Shown here one piece after another: positions 53,958 to 63,328 of a DNA stretch of 64,000 bases (within the stretch, counting starts at the first letter, position 1; each line of letters starts with the position of its first letter). The notes below the pieces were generated by a model that did not search any database, had not been told where the DNA came from, and saw only the letters and a list, made by a program, of their open reading frames with translations. The stretch is taken from NCBI GenBank assembly GCA_027484085.1, contig JAIXQF010000004.1, positions 444,162-508,161 of the forward strand. The letters run 5' to 3'. Both the position numbers and the translations under genes were made by a program. The DNA is from Actinomycetales bacterium (lineage in GTDB: Bacteria; Actinomycetota; Actinomycetes; S36-B12; UBA5976).

Positions 53958-55625
53958 TTAGAACAAACCGACTACTTCACCGTTTTCGAGCTTGATGGTA
54001 TTTGCTGCTGGAACCTTAGGAAGGCCTGGCATTGTCATGATGTCTCCAGTCACAACAACGATGAACTCAGCACCGGCACTTAAGCGAATCTCACGGATAG
54101 CAATTGTGTGACCTGAAGGAGCGCCCTTAGCTGCCGCATCTGTCGAGAACGAGTATTGCGTCTTTGCCATACAGATAGGGAAGTGACCGTAACCAGCATC
54201 CTCAAATACCTTGAACTGATCCTTGACGCTCTTATCGGCTACTACCTCAGCAGCGTCGTAAATCTCGGTTGCAATTGTTGAGACCTTATCCCAAAGTGAC
54301 ATTGTGTCTGGGTAAAGCGGCTTGAATGAAGCAGAACCACTTTCCGCAAGTTCCACAACCTTCTTTGCAAGCTCAGTCGTGCCCTTGCTGCCTTCAGCCC
54401 AGTGTGTACAACGAATTGCATCCACACCAATTTCAGCGCAGAACTTTTGGACTGCTGCGAACTCAGCATCGGTGTCAGTTGTGAAGTTGTTTACTCCAAC
54501 TACAACTGGCACGCCAAACTTTTGGACGTTACGAATGTGGCGTCCAAGGTTTGCCAAACCGGCTTCAACTGCTGCAACGTTTTCCTTACCAAGATCATCC
54601 TTGGCAACACCGCCATGCATTTTGAGAGCACGAACCGTTGCCACAATTACAGCTGCAGCTGGTTCAAGTCCTGCCTTGCGGCATTTGATGTCAAAGAATT
54701 TCTCGGCACCAAGGTCGGCTCCGAAGCCGGCTTCGGTTACTACATAGTCACCAAGTCTTAGTGCTGTGTCAGTTGCCAATACGGTGTTGCAACCATGCGC
54801 GATGTTCGCAAACGGTCCACCGTGTACGAATGCTGGGTTGTTCTCAAGTGTCTGAACCAAGTTAGGCATCAAAGCATCTTTAAGAAGAACAGTCATTGCA
54901 CCGTTGGCATTCAACTGTGCTGCAGTAACGGCGACCTTGTCGCGGGTGTATCCCACAACAATGTTTCCAAGGCGTCGCTCTAGATCGTCAAGATCCATAG
55001 CAAGGCAAAGGATTGCCATTACTTCACTTGCAACTGTGATGTCGAAGCCTGCTTCACGTGGGTAACCATTTCCTGGTCCACCAAGCGCAGCTGTGATTTC
55101 GCGCAGAGCACGATCGTTCATGTCGATAACGCGCTTCCAAGCAATGCGTCGCACATCAATACCAAGTTCGTTACCCCAGTAAATGTGGTTATCAAGCATG
55201 GCGGAAAGCAAGTTATGCGCAGCGCCGATCGCATGGAAATCACCTGTGAAGTGAAGGTTGATATCTTCCATTGGAACTACTTGGGCGAAACCGCCACCGG
55301 CAGCGCCACCCTTCATTCCAAAGCAAGGACCTAGCGATGGTTCGCGTAGACAAACAATGGCTTTCTTGCCAATGGCGTTAAGGCCGTCACCCAAACCAAC
55401 AGTGGTTGTGGTTTTGCCTTCGCCTGCTGGCGTTGGTGTCATGGCAGTGACAAGAATCAACTTGCCCTTTGGGTTTGATTTCAGCGAAGAAATGAAGTCC
55501 ATGTTGATCTTGGCCTTGGTAGGTCCGTAGTTCAGGACTGCGTCTGCTGGAATACCGATTTTTGCCGCAACGGAAACGATTGGTTCCGTTGTAGCTGCCC
55601 GAGCAATATCGATATCTGATTTCAT
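53958..55625 (-). CDS. fhs: Formate-tetrahydrofolate ligase
   Basis: A 555-residue cytoplasmic ligase for formate + THF + ATP = 10-formyl-THF. It can run in reverse to give formate and ATP when methyl groups are oxidised. I use ATG 55625 ([12 protein letters not shown]), which overlaps the mttB stop (ATGA). The nucleotide-binding [54 protein letters not shown] and the KMHGG segment are canonical. Being coupled to mttB instead of a biosynthetic gene shows a role in one-carbon oxidation. Confidence 0.96.
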   Translation of the reverse strand: MKSDIDIARAATTEPIVSVAAKIGIPADAVLNYGPTKAKINMDFISSLKSNPKGKLILVTAMTPTPAGEGKTTTTVGLGDGLNAIGKKAIVCLREPSLGPCFGMKGGAAGGGFAQVVPMEDINLHFTGDFHAIGAAHNLLSAMLDNHIYWGNELGIDVRRIAWKRVIDMNDRALREITAALGGPGNGYPREAGFDITVASEVMAILCLAMDLDDLERRLGNIVVGYTRDKVAVTAAQLNANGAMTVLLKDALMPNLVQTLENNPAFVHGGPFANIAHGCNTVLATDTALRLGDYVVTEAGFGADLGAEKFFDIKCRKAGLEPAAAVIVATVRALKMHGGVAKDDLGKENVAAVEAGLANLGRHIRNVQKFGVPVVVGVNNFTTDTDAEFAAVQKFCAEIGVDAIRCTHWAEGSKGTTELAKKVVELAESGSASFKPLYPDTMSLWDKVSTIATEIYDAAEVVADKSVKDQFKVFEDAGYGHFPICMAKTQYSFSTDAAAKGAPSGHTIAIREIRLSAGAEFIVVVTGDIMTMPGLPKVPAANTIKLENGEVVGLF

Positions 55626-57061
55626 GCGAGTAACTCCTTCTTGCGCTTGTCGACCCATTCGTCAAGCTCTTCTTTGATTGCGGAATCCATTGCTGGAGGT
55701 TCGTATTCGTCGATCATCTTGTGAGCAAGTTCATTTGCACGGATGTCGGTGGTCTTTGATCCATTGCGTGACCAGCGATCGAAGTTATCTGAGGAAGATA
55801 GGAATGGGCGGTAGAAGCAATCGCGGAAGCGTTCCATGGTGTGCATAGTTCCTAGGAAGTGACCACCATGTCCAGCTTCTTCATGTGCACCAAAAGCAAG
55901 TGATGCCTCATCAATTTCAAATGGTGTGAACTCAGCCTTCATCGCCTGAAGAATTTCTACGTCCATGACGAACTTTTCGTAACAGGCAACTAGGCCACCT
56001 TCAAGCCAGCCAGCAGCATGCATTACGAAGTTTGTTCCCGCAAGGAAGGTTGCGTGCATGGTCATCAATGTTTGGTAACCAGCTTGTGCGTCAACAGTTT
56101 GTGCCGCATTCAGACCGCCACCACCACGGAATGGCAAGTTGAAGTGGCGAGCAATTTGGCCAGTGCAAAGCAGACCCATTGCTGATTCTGGGGTACCAAA
56201 CATTGGGGAACCGGACTGCATGTCGATGTTGGAAAGGAATGACCCAAATACAACTGGGCAACCAGGACGAACAAGTTGAGCAAGAGCGATGCCGCTTAAG
56301 GCTTCCGCAATTTGCTGCACAAGAGACGCAGGAATTGTGACGGGGCTCATTGCACCCATCAAAAGGAATGGCGTTAGTACACAAGGCTGACCAGCTTCGC
56401 TGTATTCAAACAGCGATTCCAACATACGGTCGTCCCAGCGAAGTGGTGAGTTGCAGTTGATCAAAGAAATGATCGCAGGAGTTTTTTCAATGCTTTCGCG
56501 AGAACCGAAAACGATTTCAGTCATCTTGATAACGTCTCTTGCGTTTAGGCCAGTTACAACGTTGCCCATGTAAGGCTTATCGCTCAATGTCTGCAAGTTG
56601 TAGATCATGTCGATGTGACGAGTGTCTAGATGTGCATCGTTAGGTTCAACAACCACGCTGCTTGACACGTCAAGATCGTCAAACATCTGGCCTAGCTTGG
56701 TGAAGTTTTGGAAGTCTTGGAGTGTTCCATCGCGACGTTCACCTAAGTCGCGAACGAATGGAGGCCCGTAAACTCCAGCGAACACCATGTTGTCGCCACC
56801 AATGATGACGTTGTTCTTTGGATTGCGAGCTTGCAACGTGAATTCGCTTGGCGCCTTAGCGACTTGTTCCAGAATCCATTCCGGATCGAACTTAACGTTG
56901 TTGCCTTCAACTTTTTGTCCAGCAGCACGGAACATGTCCAGTGCGCGTTCGTGCATGAATTCAATTCCCATTTCGGAAACAATTCGTCGCCATCCTTTGT
57001 CCAGGACAGCCATGGCGTCCTGCGACAGAATTTCGTAACGAGGGCTTTTGTTCTGGAACAT
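55622..57061 (-). CDS. MttB-family corrinoid methyltransferase (non-pyrrolysine, betaine type)
   Basis: A 479-residue TIM-barrel protein of the trimethylamine methyltransferase superfamily, which moves a methyl group from a quaternary amine to a Co(I)-corrinoid protein. The start is ATG 57061 ([12 protein letters not shown]) with AGGAG 7 bases upstream. A TTG/ATG further up at 57115-57118 is possible. There is no in-frame amber codon, so it belongs to the non-Pyl group that includes the glycine betaine (MtgB), proline betaine and carnitine enzymes. Parts seen are [30 protein letters not shown], the middle NCNSPLRWD and [17 protein letters not shown], and the [17 protein letters not shown] end. 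The neighbourhood (betaine import, dimethylglycine oxidation) favours glycine betaine. Confidence 0.9.
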   Translation of the reverse strand: MFQNKSPRYEILSQDAMAVLDKGWRRIVSEMGIEFMHERALDMFRAAGQKVEGNNVKFDPEWILEQVAKAPSEFTLQARNPKNNVIIGGDNMVFAGVYGPPFVRDLGERRDGTLQDFQNFTKLGQMFDDLDVSSSVVVEPNDAHLDTRHIDMIYNLQTLSDKPYMGNVVTGLNARDVIKMTEIVFGSRESIEKTPAIISLINCNSPLRWDDRMLESLFEYSEAGQPCVLTPFLLMGAMSPVTIPASLVQQIAEALSGIALAQLVRPGCPVVFGSFLSNIDMQSGSPMFGTPESAMGLLCTGQIARHFNLPFRGGGGLNAAQTVDAQAGYQTLMTMHATFLAGTNFVMHAAGWLEGGLVACYEKFVMDVEILQAMKAEFTPFEIDEASLAFGAHEEAGHGGHFLGTMHTMERFRDCFYRPFLSSSDNFDRWSRNGSKTTDIRANELAHKMIDEYEPPAMDSAIKEELDEWVDKRKKELLA

Positions 57062-57156
57062 AACGGGCTCCTGATCTGCGGCTATCAAATCTGATAACAA
57101 GTTGAATTTTTTCATCAAAAGTACTTGACGAATACCCGATATGTTAGCGTACGATG

Positions 57157-57172
57157 TGGAACATAGGTTCCA
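57157..57172. promoter_or_regulatory. Palindrome TGGAAC-N4-GTTCCA between mttB and iclR
   Basis: Six-base arms with a 4-base centre (ATAG), midway between the divergent mttB-fhs run (start 57061) and the iclR-corrinoid run (start 57236). It has the size and symmetry of an IclR-type operator and could be the control point for the whole methyltransfer cluster. Confidence 0.65.
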
Positions 57173-57235
57173 GATCGTGAAACTTTATTAAGAGCTTTAG
57201 ATCTGGATTTCACCTCTATATAAGAGGGAGGCGAG

Positions 57236-58003
57236 ATGAGCGAAGAGTTAGGCGAAAAGCCCGTAACTGGAACGCAATCAATTGATCGCGCCTGCGACCT
57301 ATTAATCAGGGTCATGAATTCTGAAGACCCACAAACTCTTAGCGAATTAGTTGCAGCAACTGGCTTGGCCAAAGGCACAACTTCCCGAATCCTTAGCGCC
57401 CTAGAACGAAGCGGACTTTTGGGGCGAAGTGCCGTAGGTGGATTTGAATCGGGTCCAGTTCTAAACCAATTTGCTGTCCGCGGTGGCGCTTACACCGCAC
57501 TCATAGGTTCTCTGACTCCGGCAATGGAACGAATTGCTGACATCACGCATGAAACAGTAAGTCTGGCGGTAACTGGACATACCGGAATCGACAATATTGC
57601 TCAGGTTGAAGGCTCTTATCTACTTGGAAGTCGCAACTGGGTTGGCGAAAGTGTTCCAGCGCATTGTTCAGCAGCTGGCAAAGTCTTAATTGCCTTTGGT
57701 GCGGCTACTGCGCCTAACACACTTGCGCCACGGACTACTGAAACAATCACAGATTTCAAGGTTTTGGATCAACACATCCGAAAAGCTCGCGAAGTTGGAT
57801 ACGCAGTTATTCGAAATGAACTTGAACAAGGACTTATTGCAGTTGCAATTCCAGTTTTGGGCGCAAATGGCAAAGCAGTTGCAGCTTTGTCTGTGAGTGG
57901 CCCAGCTGAGAGAATCACACCGGGCGATGAACTACATATTGCGCAACTTATGCGCCGAGAATTAAACCAAGTGCACGGCATACAACAAGAAGGAGCGGCA
58001 TGA
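57236..58003 (+). CDS. IclR-family transcriptional regulator (2)
   Basis: A 255-residue regulator. Residues 15-70 form the HTH (SIDRACDLLIRVMNSEDPQTLSELVAATGLAKGTTSRILSAL). Residues 90-250 form the effector domain (ETVSLAVTGHTGIDNIAQVEG, VPAHCSAAGKVLIAFG, AREVGYAVIRNELEQGLIAVAIPVLGANGKAVAALSVSGPAERI). GGGAGGCGAG precedes the ATG. It overlaps the corrinoid-protein gene by 4 bases and is therefore the head of the long plus-strand run. It probably binds the palindrome at 57157 and controls both divergent runs. Confidence 0.93.
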   Translation: MSEELGEKPVTGTQSIDRACDLLIRVMNSEDPQTLSELVAATGLAKGTTSRILSALERSGLLGRSAVGGFESGPVLNQFAVRGGAYTALIGSLTPAMERIADITHETVSLAVTGHTGIDNIAQVEGSYLLGSRNWVGESVPAHCSAAGKVLIAFGAATAPNTLAPRTTETITDFKVLDQHIRKAREVGYAVIRNELEQGLIAVAIPVLGANGKAVAALSVSGPAERITPGDELHIAQLMRRELNQVHGIQQEGAA

Positions 58004-58656
58004 CACCCGACGAGATCCTAACGGAAATGTACGAACGCACCATGGAAGGCAATGCACCTCGAGTGCTTGAGCTAACCCAAATGGGACTAGAGGCAGGAAT
58101 GACTCCTGACACCATCTTGTTCGATGCACTCATCCCATCGCTCGAGGAAGTAGGTGCCCGATTCGAACGTGGTGACTACTTCGTTCCAGAAATGCTGATT
58201 GCAGGCCGTGCAATGAGTGGCGCATTAGATGTATTGCGCCCACTACTTGCCGATACCGGCGCTGAAACAGTTGGCACATTCCTAATGGGAACTGTTAAGG
58301 GCGACGTTCATGATATTGGCAAGAACTTGGTAAACATCATGCTCGAAGGTGCTGGCTTCCAGGTCATCGACATTGGCGTGCAGTGTGCACCAGAGAAGTT
58401 CATTGATGCAATCAAGGAACATCAGCCAGATGTCGTCGGAATGTCTGCATTCCTAACGACAACAATGCCGATGTTCAAGGTAAACATCCACGAAATTACC
58501 AAGGCTGGAATGCGCGATGACGTCATCATCATGGTCGGTGGCGCCCCAGTAACTCAGGAATACGCTGACGTTGTAGGAGCCGATGGTTACGCTGCGGATG
58601 CTTCAACTGCAGTTCGCAAGGCCAAGGAACTTATCGCTGTTAAGCGTGGCAAGTAA
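58000..58656 (+). CDS. Corrinoid (cobalamin-binding) protein for methyl transfer
   Basis: A 218-residue two-domain protein. Residues 1-85 are the helical methionine-synthase-like cap (ALIPSLEEVGARFERGDYFVPEMLIAGRAMSGALDVL). Residues 90-215 are the B12-binding Rossmann domain with GDVHDIGKNL, which carries the lower-ligand His, then MSAFLTTTM and VMVGGAPVTQEYADVVGADGYAADA. It accepts the methyl group from the MttB-type protein and hands it to THF via the methyltransferase at 59993. The size and order match MtgC, MtbC and MttC proteins. Confidence 0.94.
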   Translation: MTPDEILTEMYERTMEGNAPRVLELTQMGLEAGMTPDTILFDALIPSLEEVGARFERGDYFVPEMLIAGRAMSGALDVLRPLLADTGAETVGTFLMGTVKGDVHDIGKNLVNIMLEGAGFQVIDIGVQCAPEKFIDAIKEHQPDVVGMSAFLTTTMPMFKVNIHEITKAGMRDDVIIMVGGAPVTQEYADVVGADGYAADASTAVRKAKELIAVKRGK

Positions 58657-58665
58657 CCCAAAGTC

Positions 58666-59064
58666 ATGACAACTTTCATCGCCACAATCGAACACGTAGT
58701 CAAGGGTCCCGTCTGGGGTTGCCAAGACTGCGGCCAATGCGTGCTGCATTCAACCGGCATGACTTGCCCGATGAATTGCCCAAAGACACTGCGCAATGGT
58801 CCATGTGGTGGTGTGCGAGAAAATGGTCACTGCGAAGTTAAGCCTGAAATGAAATGTGTTTGGCTAAAGGCTTACGATCGCACTCAAGATTGGCCATTGC
58901 CAGCAACTTGGAAAGCTGAATACAACCACCTTCGCCCACCGGTCGACAACCGACTAAAGGGAACCTCTTCCTGGAAAAACTTCTTTACCAAGCGTGATCG
59001 TTGGACTCCAACTGGTTGGAAGAATTCAACTGACGAATCAGCTGCGCAAGGAGCTGATCACTAA
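58666..59064 (+). CDS. metV: MetV-like methylene-THF reductase partner (MTHFR_C)
   Basis: A 132-residue Cys-rich protein that I recognise as the methylene-tetrahydrofolate reductase C-terminal domain family (MetV, PF12225). Eight Cys lie between residues 19 and 64 in the pattern GCQDCGQC, TCPMNC, GPCGG, GHC, KC, suited for iron-sulfur clusters or zinc. In acetogens MetV is a partner of MetF in methyl-THF/methylene-THF conversion. It is placed between the corrinoid protein (9 bases) and metF (directly adjacent). It suggests an electron-transfer route different from the common NADH-dependent MetF. Confidence 0.88.
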   Translation: MTTFIATIEHVVKGPVWGCQDCGQCVLHSTGMTCPMNCPKTLRNGPCGGVRENGHCEVKPEMKCVWLKAYDRTQDWPLPATWKAEYNHLRPPVDNRLKGTSSWKNFFTKRDRWTPTGWKNSTDESAAQGADH

Positions 59065-60009
59065 ATGTCAACGCTTGAACATAAGTTAACTAAAACAAAT
59101 GAAACCGTTTTTACTGCAGAGTTTCACACCCTTGATGGCAATGGCTTTGAAAAGGCCAAGAAAGTTGCTGATCGTTTCAGGGGTTGGTTTGACGGAGTAA
59201 ATGCTACGGATAACACCGCAGCACATGCGCATGTATCAAACGTTGCATCTGCGATTGCCATGAAGCAACTTGGTCTTGAGCCAATTTTGCAAGTTGTATG
59301 CCGCGACAAGAATCGCTTAGCGCAACAAGCAGATATCATGGGTGCTTCAATGTTTGGTGTTGAAAACTTTGTGGCGTTAACTGGTGACGATGTGACCGCA
59401 GGGGATGAATCGGAAGCTCGTAGAGTCTTTGATCTTGATGGCCCGCAACTAGTTCGCTTAATGAGCACCATCAAGCGCGGCGAATACATGTCTGGTCGCA
59501 AGATTGATCCCGCTCCACACATGTTTATCGGAGCAGTTGAAAATCCTGGCGCACCGCCATTTGAATATCGCGTGCAACGCGTAGCAAAGAAGTATGCAGC
59601 CGGAGCAAAATTCCTGCAGCTGCAGATTTGCTATCACCAAGACCGTCTTGAAAAGTTCTGTGCTGGCGTTCGCGATGCTGGCTTAGCTGGAAAAATTGCG
59701 ATTATTCCAACCATTGTTTTGGTTAAGGGCGCACGTCCGCTTAACTTCATGCACAACAGTGTGCCCGGTATTGATGTTCCAGCCGATCAGATTGCACGAG
59801 TTGAAAAGGCAGCCGATCCAGCCGAAGAGGCTTACCTGCAGACGCTTGAATTCTCACAGCACGCCCTGGCGCAACCTGGTGTACGTGGATTGCACATCAC
59901 AGATTTTAGAAATGATGACACCCTAGAACGACTAATGACAGATCTCGGCAGAGTTCGCCGGATAACAACAACAAACGAAGATAAGGACGACCATGCATAC
60001 AGTGCTTAG
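59065..60009 (+). CDS. metF: Methylenetetrahydrofolate reductase
   Basis: A 314-residue FAD-dependent TIM-barrel enzyme, interconverting 5-methyl-THF and 5,10-methylene-THF. The active-site Glu is in FTAEFHTLDG, and DGVNATDNTAAHAHVS, LQVVCRDKNRLAQQADIMG, NFVALTGDDV, FLQLQICYHQDRLEKFC and IIPTIVLVKGARPLNFM follow the family order. Here it should run in the oxidative direction, taking methyl groups from betaine down to CO2. It overlaps the methyltransferase gene by 17 bases. Confidence 0.94.
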   Translation: MSTLEHKLTKTNETVFTAEFHTLDGNGFEKAKKVADRFRGWFDGVNATDNTAAHAHVSNVASAIAMKQLGLEPILQVVCRDKNRLAQQADIMGASMFGVENFVALTGDDVTAGDESEARRVFDLDGPQLVRLMSTIKRGEYMSGRKIDPAPHMFIGAVENPGAPPFEYRVQRVAKKYAAGAKFLQLQICYHQDRLEKFCAGVRDAGLAGKIAIIPTIVLVKGARPLNFMHNSVPGIDVPADQIARVEKAADPAEEAYLQTLEFSQHALAQPGVRGLHITDFRNDDTLERLMTDLGRVRRITTTNEDKDDHAYSA

Positions 60010-60844
60010 TTCCGCCACCAAAACCGTAACCATTGGTGACGATGTACCGTTCGTAATAATTGGCGAGCGCCTGAACCCAACTGGTCGCAAGTTATTCCAA
60101 GAGAAGCTTCGTAATGACGATCTGTCAACGATCAACATCGACGTTGCTGACCAGGTTGCAGGTGGCTGCGACATGCTCGATGTAAACATGGGTGTTCCGC
60201 TAACCGATGAACCAGCATTGCTTGCAAAGGCAATCAAACTCGTGCAGTCGCTAACTGATCTTCCAATTTGCATTGACTCATCCGTTATCGAGGCACTGGA
60301 TGCAGGTTTGGCGGTCTACGAAGGTAAAGCGCTAGTGAACTCAATGACCGGTGAAGATGATCGCATGGATGCAATTTTGCCATTGGTAAAAAAGTATGAC
60401 GCTGCAATCTTGGCTCTTCCAAACGATGAGATTGAAATCCCAATGCTTGCCAAAGATCGAATGGTAATCGTAGAGAAAATCGTTCGTCGCGTCGAAAAAG
60501 AAGGAATCCCTCTAGAGAATCTTCTTATCGACCCATTGGCCATGCCAGTTGGCGCTGATCCAGAAAATGCTAAGAACACTCTTGAAACTATTTATCAAGT
60601 TAAAGAAAAGTACGGCTTAAACATGTCAATTGGTGCCTCGAATGTTTCATTCGGTCTACCAAATCGCCATGCTTTGAACGCTGCGTTTATGCCAATGGCA
60701 ATGTCAATGGGCCTAACCTCGGCAATCATGGATGGCCGTACTGCTGAGGTTGTACAGGCGGTTCGCGCTGCCGATCTTCTACTTGGACTAGACCAGTGGG
60801 GCGCAAACTGGATTACTAACTTCCGCGCAAACAAAGAAGCTTAA
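59993..60844 (+). CDS. Methyl-THF:corrinoid methyltransferase (AcsE/MtgA-like)
   Basis: A 283-residue pterin-binding TIM barrel. IIGERLNPTGRKLF, MLDVNMGVPL, ICIDSSVIEALDAGL, LVNSMTGED and IGASNVSFGLPNRHALNAAF match the methyl-THF binding residues of AcsE and of the MtgA-type enzymes. It transfers the corrinoid-bound methyl group to THF. That it uses THF and not coenzyme M is consistent with folD, fhs and metF nearby. The track start is ATG 59993, 17 bases inside metF. Confidence 0.93.
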   Translation: MHTVLSSATKTVTIGDDVPFVIIGERLNPTGRKLFQEKLRNDDLSTINIDVADQVAGGCDMLDVNMGVPLTDEPALLAKAIKLVQSLTDLPICIDSSVIEALDAGLAVYEGKALVNSMTGEDDRMDAILPLVKKYDAAILALPNDEIEIPMLAKDRMVIVEKIVRRVEKEGIPLENLLIDPLAMPVGADPENAKNTLETIYQVKEKYGLNMSIGASNVSFGLPNRHALNAAFMPMAMSMGLTSAIMDGRTAEVVQAVRAADLLLGLDQWGANWITNFRANKEA

Positions 60845-60869
60845 TTTCAACCTAGGCGAGAGATAAAAC

Positions 60870-62738
60870 GTGCCAAACGAAGAAAGCACCAACACTGACA
60901 CGACAGTTAGTGGACTCGGTCGCGTTCAATTGCAGTTCACACCGAGTGGAACCGATGTTCGTGTTCCACCAGGCGTAACGGTCTTTGATGCTGCTTCCTG
61001 GAATGGCCTTGCAATTGACTCAACATGTGGTGGACACGGAACTTGTAAAAAGTGCAAGATTCAAGTCATCGAAGGTGAAGTCCCAGTCTCGCGCTTAGAC
61101 ATCCGTGCGTTTAGTCCGGAACAGTTGGCAGATGGTTGGCGGTTAGCCTGCGTAGCTCGGGCTAATGGAAACCTTAAAGTCGATGTGCCGCCGCTTTCTA
61201 CCCGTCCAAAGGCTGCCACTGTGGGTGTAGGTCGACAGGTTATTCTGCGACCTGCAGTTCAAAAGCGTTATGTCGAGTTAGTAGAGCCAACGCTTCATGA
61301 TCAACGACCAGACATTGATCGCTTACGCGATGCCATGGATGACTTGGAATTTGAAGCAGATTTGGCAGTTCTGAAAACCTTGCCAACAATTCTGCGCAAG
61401 AGCGATTTCAAAGTCACCGCTGTTGTTGTTAACGAAGCCTTGATCGCAGTAGAGCCTGGTGACACCTCAGCTCAGAACTACGCAATAGGCATTGATCTTG
61501 GCACGACTACCGTTGTGGCGACTCTGCTTGATTTGGTCACAGGAACTCCAATGGCAGTTAAGTCAATGCTTAACAAGCAGCAGCCATTTGGTGCAGATGT
61601 GATTTCCCGAATCTCGGCAACCATGATGGATCCACAGGCAGCCGGCTTGATGCAGACGGCTGGTCTTGCAACTTTGAATGAATTGATCGCTGAAGTTTGC
61701 ACGGAAGCGCAGATTTCAGCTAATCAGGTTTATGAAATCGCTATTGCCGGAAACGCAACGATGGTTGAAATCTTGCTTGGGGTAGACCCAGAACCAGTGG
61801 GAGTTGCACCATTTATTACCGCCGCGCAACAATGGCCAATTTTCACGGCCGCTGAAGTTGGCATCGAACTATTGCCTTCTGCCCGAGTTTTCTTGTTCCC
61901 AGCTTTTGGAGCTTATGTTGGCGGCGACATCGTTGCTGGTGTTCTTGCAACAGGCATGGATCGCGACAAGCGCGTTCGACTCTTGATCGATGTCGGTACT
62001 AACTGTGAAATCGTTCTTTCTAATGGTGACCAGATTCTCACGACTGCAGCGCCAGCTGGTCCAGCATTCGAAGCAGCCTCCATCGCTTGTGGCATGCGCG
62101 CAGCTGATGGTGCAATCGAAGTTGTTCAGGTAACAGATGAAGGAATAAAGCTCGGAGTTATTGGAGATGCGACGCCAGTTGGCATTTGCGGCTCAGGACT
62201 CGTGGACGCCGTTTATGTGTTGCATAAAGCGAAACTGATTGATGATTCTGGCCGATTTGTAACAGATGAAGAGGCATTGCAAATTGCCCCGCATCTAGCC
62301 TCACGCCTTTTAACGCGCGAAGCTGGAGATCGAATTTTCGTTTTGCATTGGGATGGCGAAGAACCAACGGTTTACTTGTCGCAGCGCGATGTTCGGGAAT
62401 TGCAATTTGCAAAAGCTTCGATCGCTACCGGTTGGAGACTTCTGCTTGAAGAAGTAGGGCTGGTTGACGAAGATGTCCAGCAAGTATTGCTCGCTGGCTC
62501 ATTTGGTTCGTATCTTTCACCTGCATCGGCAATCGGCATCGGTCTAGTGCCAAAGCTTCCAGTCATGCGAATTGTTAGCGCTGGAAACGTTGCTGGTGAA
62601 GGCGCAAAGATGGTTCTGCTTTCCAGTACGGAACGAAGCGGTGCAACCACGTTGCTTGATGAAGTTGATTACGTCGAGCTTTCAGATCGCCCAGATTTCA
62701 ATGACAAGTTCTTCTTGGAGTTGGCACTTCCATCATGA
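60870..62738 (+). CDS. RamA-like corrinoid reactivase (ferredoxin plus ASKHA, DUF4445)
   Basis: A 622-residue protein that reduces inactive Co(II)-corrinoid to Co(I) with ATP. Residues 12-100 form a plant-type [2Fe-2S] domain (STCGGHGTCKKCKIQV and a later LACVA, giving C-x5-C-x2-C..C). Residues 200-615 form the DUF4445/ASKHA ATPase (YAIGIDLGTTTVVATLLDL, GADVISRISATM, IAIAGNATMVEILLGVDP, AFGAYVGGDIVAGVLATG, LLIDVGTNCEIVLSN). The GTG start follows a stretch with GGCGAGAG. It belongs to the same transcript as the methyltransferase (25 bases apart) and overlaps DUF1638 by 4. Confidence 0.93.
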   Translation: MPNEESTNTDTTVSGLGRVQLQFTPSGTDVRVPPGVTVFDAASWNGLAIDSTCGGHGTCKKCKIQVIEGEVPVSRLDIRAFSPEQLADGWRLACVARANGNLKVDVPPLSTRPKAATVGVGRQVILRPAVQKRYVELVEPTLHDQRPDIDRLRDAMDDLEFEADLAVLKTLPTILRKSDFKVTAVVVNEALIAVEPGDTSAQNYAIGIDLGTTTVVATLLDLVTGTPMAVKSMLNKQQPFGADVISRISATMMDPQAAGLMQTAGLATLNELIAEVCTEAQISANQVYEIAIAGNATMVEILLGVDPEPVGVAPFITAAQQWPIFTAAEVGIELLPSARVFLFPAFGAYVGGDIVAGVLATGMDRDKRVRLLIDVGTNCEIVLSNGDQILTTAAPAGPAFEAASIACGMRAADGAIEVVQVTDEGIKLGVIGDATPVGICGSGLVDAVYVLHKAKLIDDSGRFVTDEEALQIAPHLASRLLTREAGDRIFVLHWDGEEPTVYLSQRDVRELQFAKASIATGWRLLLEEVGLVDEDVQQVLLAGSFGSYLSPASAIGIGLVPKLPVMRIVSAGNVAGEGAKMVLLSSTERSGATTLLDEVDYVELSDRPDFNDKFFLELALPS

Positions 62739-63328
62739 GCGTCGCAGTTATAGCTTGTGGGGCATTAGCCGCCCATGTTCACGAGATTGCAGATCGACGT
62801 AATCTCACCTTGCGAATTGAACCAATAAACCCAATGCTTCACAATCGACCAGAAGGCATCGCGCCTGAAGTTGAAAAAATGATTCTGGAATTGCAGCCCA
62901 TCCACGAGCAGGTTGCAATTGCGTACGCAGACTGCGGTACTTATGGCGCCATTGATGAACTTTGCGATAAGTACCAAGTCTCTCGCTTGTCCGGTGACCA
63001 TTGCTATGACGTTTTTGCAACTGCCGAGAAAATGAAGGCAGAGTTTGAGGCAGTTCCAGGCACATACGTATTCACTGATTATTTGGTAAAAACATTTCGT
63101 CGTAGCGTAATGACGGAAATGGGACTGGATCGCTACCCAGAGTTACGTGATGACTACTTCCATTCGTACAAGCGCGTCTTATGGCTAGCTCAACATCAAA
63201 CCCCAGAACTTGAAGCAGCCGCGCATGATGCTGCTTCCTTAATCGGCCTACCGCTTGAGATAATTCAAGTAGGAGACCAGCACCTTGAAGAGCAATTAAT
63301 GAAACTAATTGGAGCGTCAAGTGAGTAA
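62735..63328 (+). CDS. DUF1638 family protein
   Basis: A 197-residue soluble protein of the DUF1638 family (PF07796). The conserved start VAVIACGALAAHVHEI, the ADCGTYGAIDELCDKY segment, GDHCYDVFA and TDYLVKTFRRSV are present. Conserved Cys and His suggest a bound metal or cofactor. Genes of this family regularly sit in corrinoid methyltransferase clusters but have no assigned function. It overlaps both the reactivase and fdsG. Confidence 0.88.
   Translation: MSVAVIACGALAAHVHEIADRRNLTLRIEPINPMLHNRPEGIAPEVEKMILELQPIHEQVAIAYADCGTYGAIDELCDKYQVSRLSGDHCYDVFATAEKMKAEFEAVPGTYVFTDYLVKTFRRSVMTEMGLDRYPELRDDYFHSYKRVLWLAQHQTPELEAAAHDAASLIGLPLEIIQVGDQHLEEQLMKLIGASSE

Noticed and set aside
55622-57061. Pyrrolysine-type trimethylamine methyltransferase
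   Set aside because: The reading frame has no internal TAG, and no pyl genes are visible, so it belongs to the non-pyrrolysine group.
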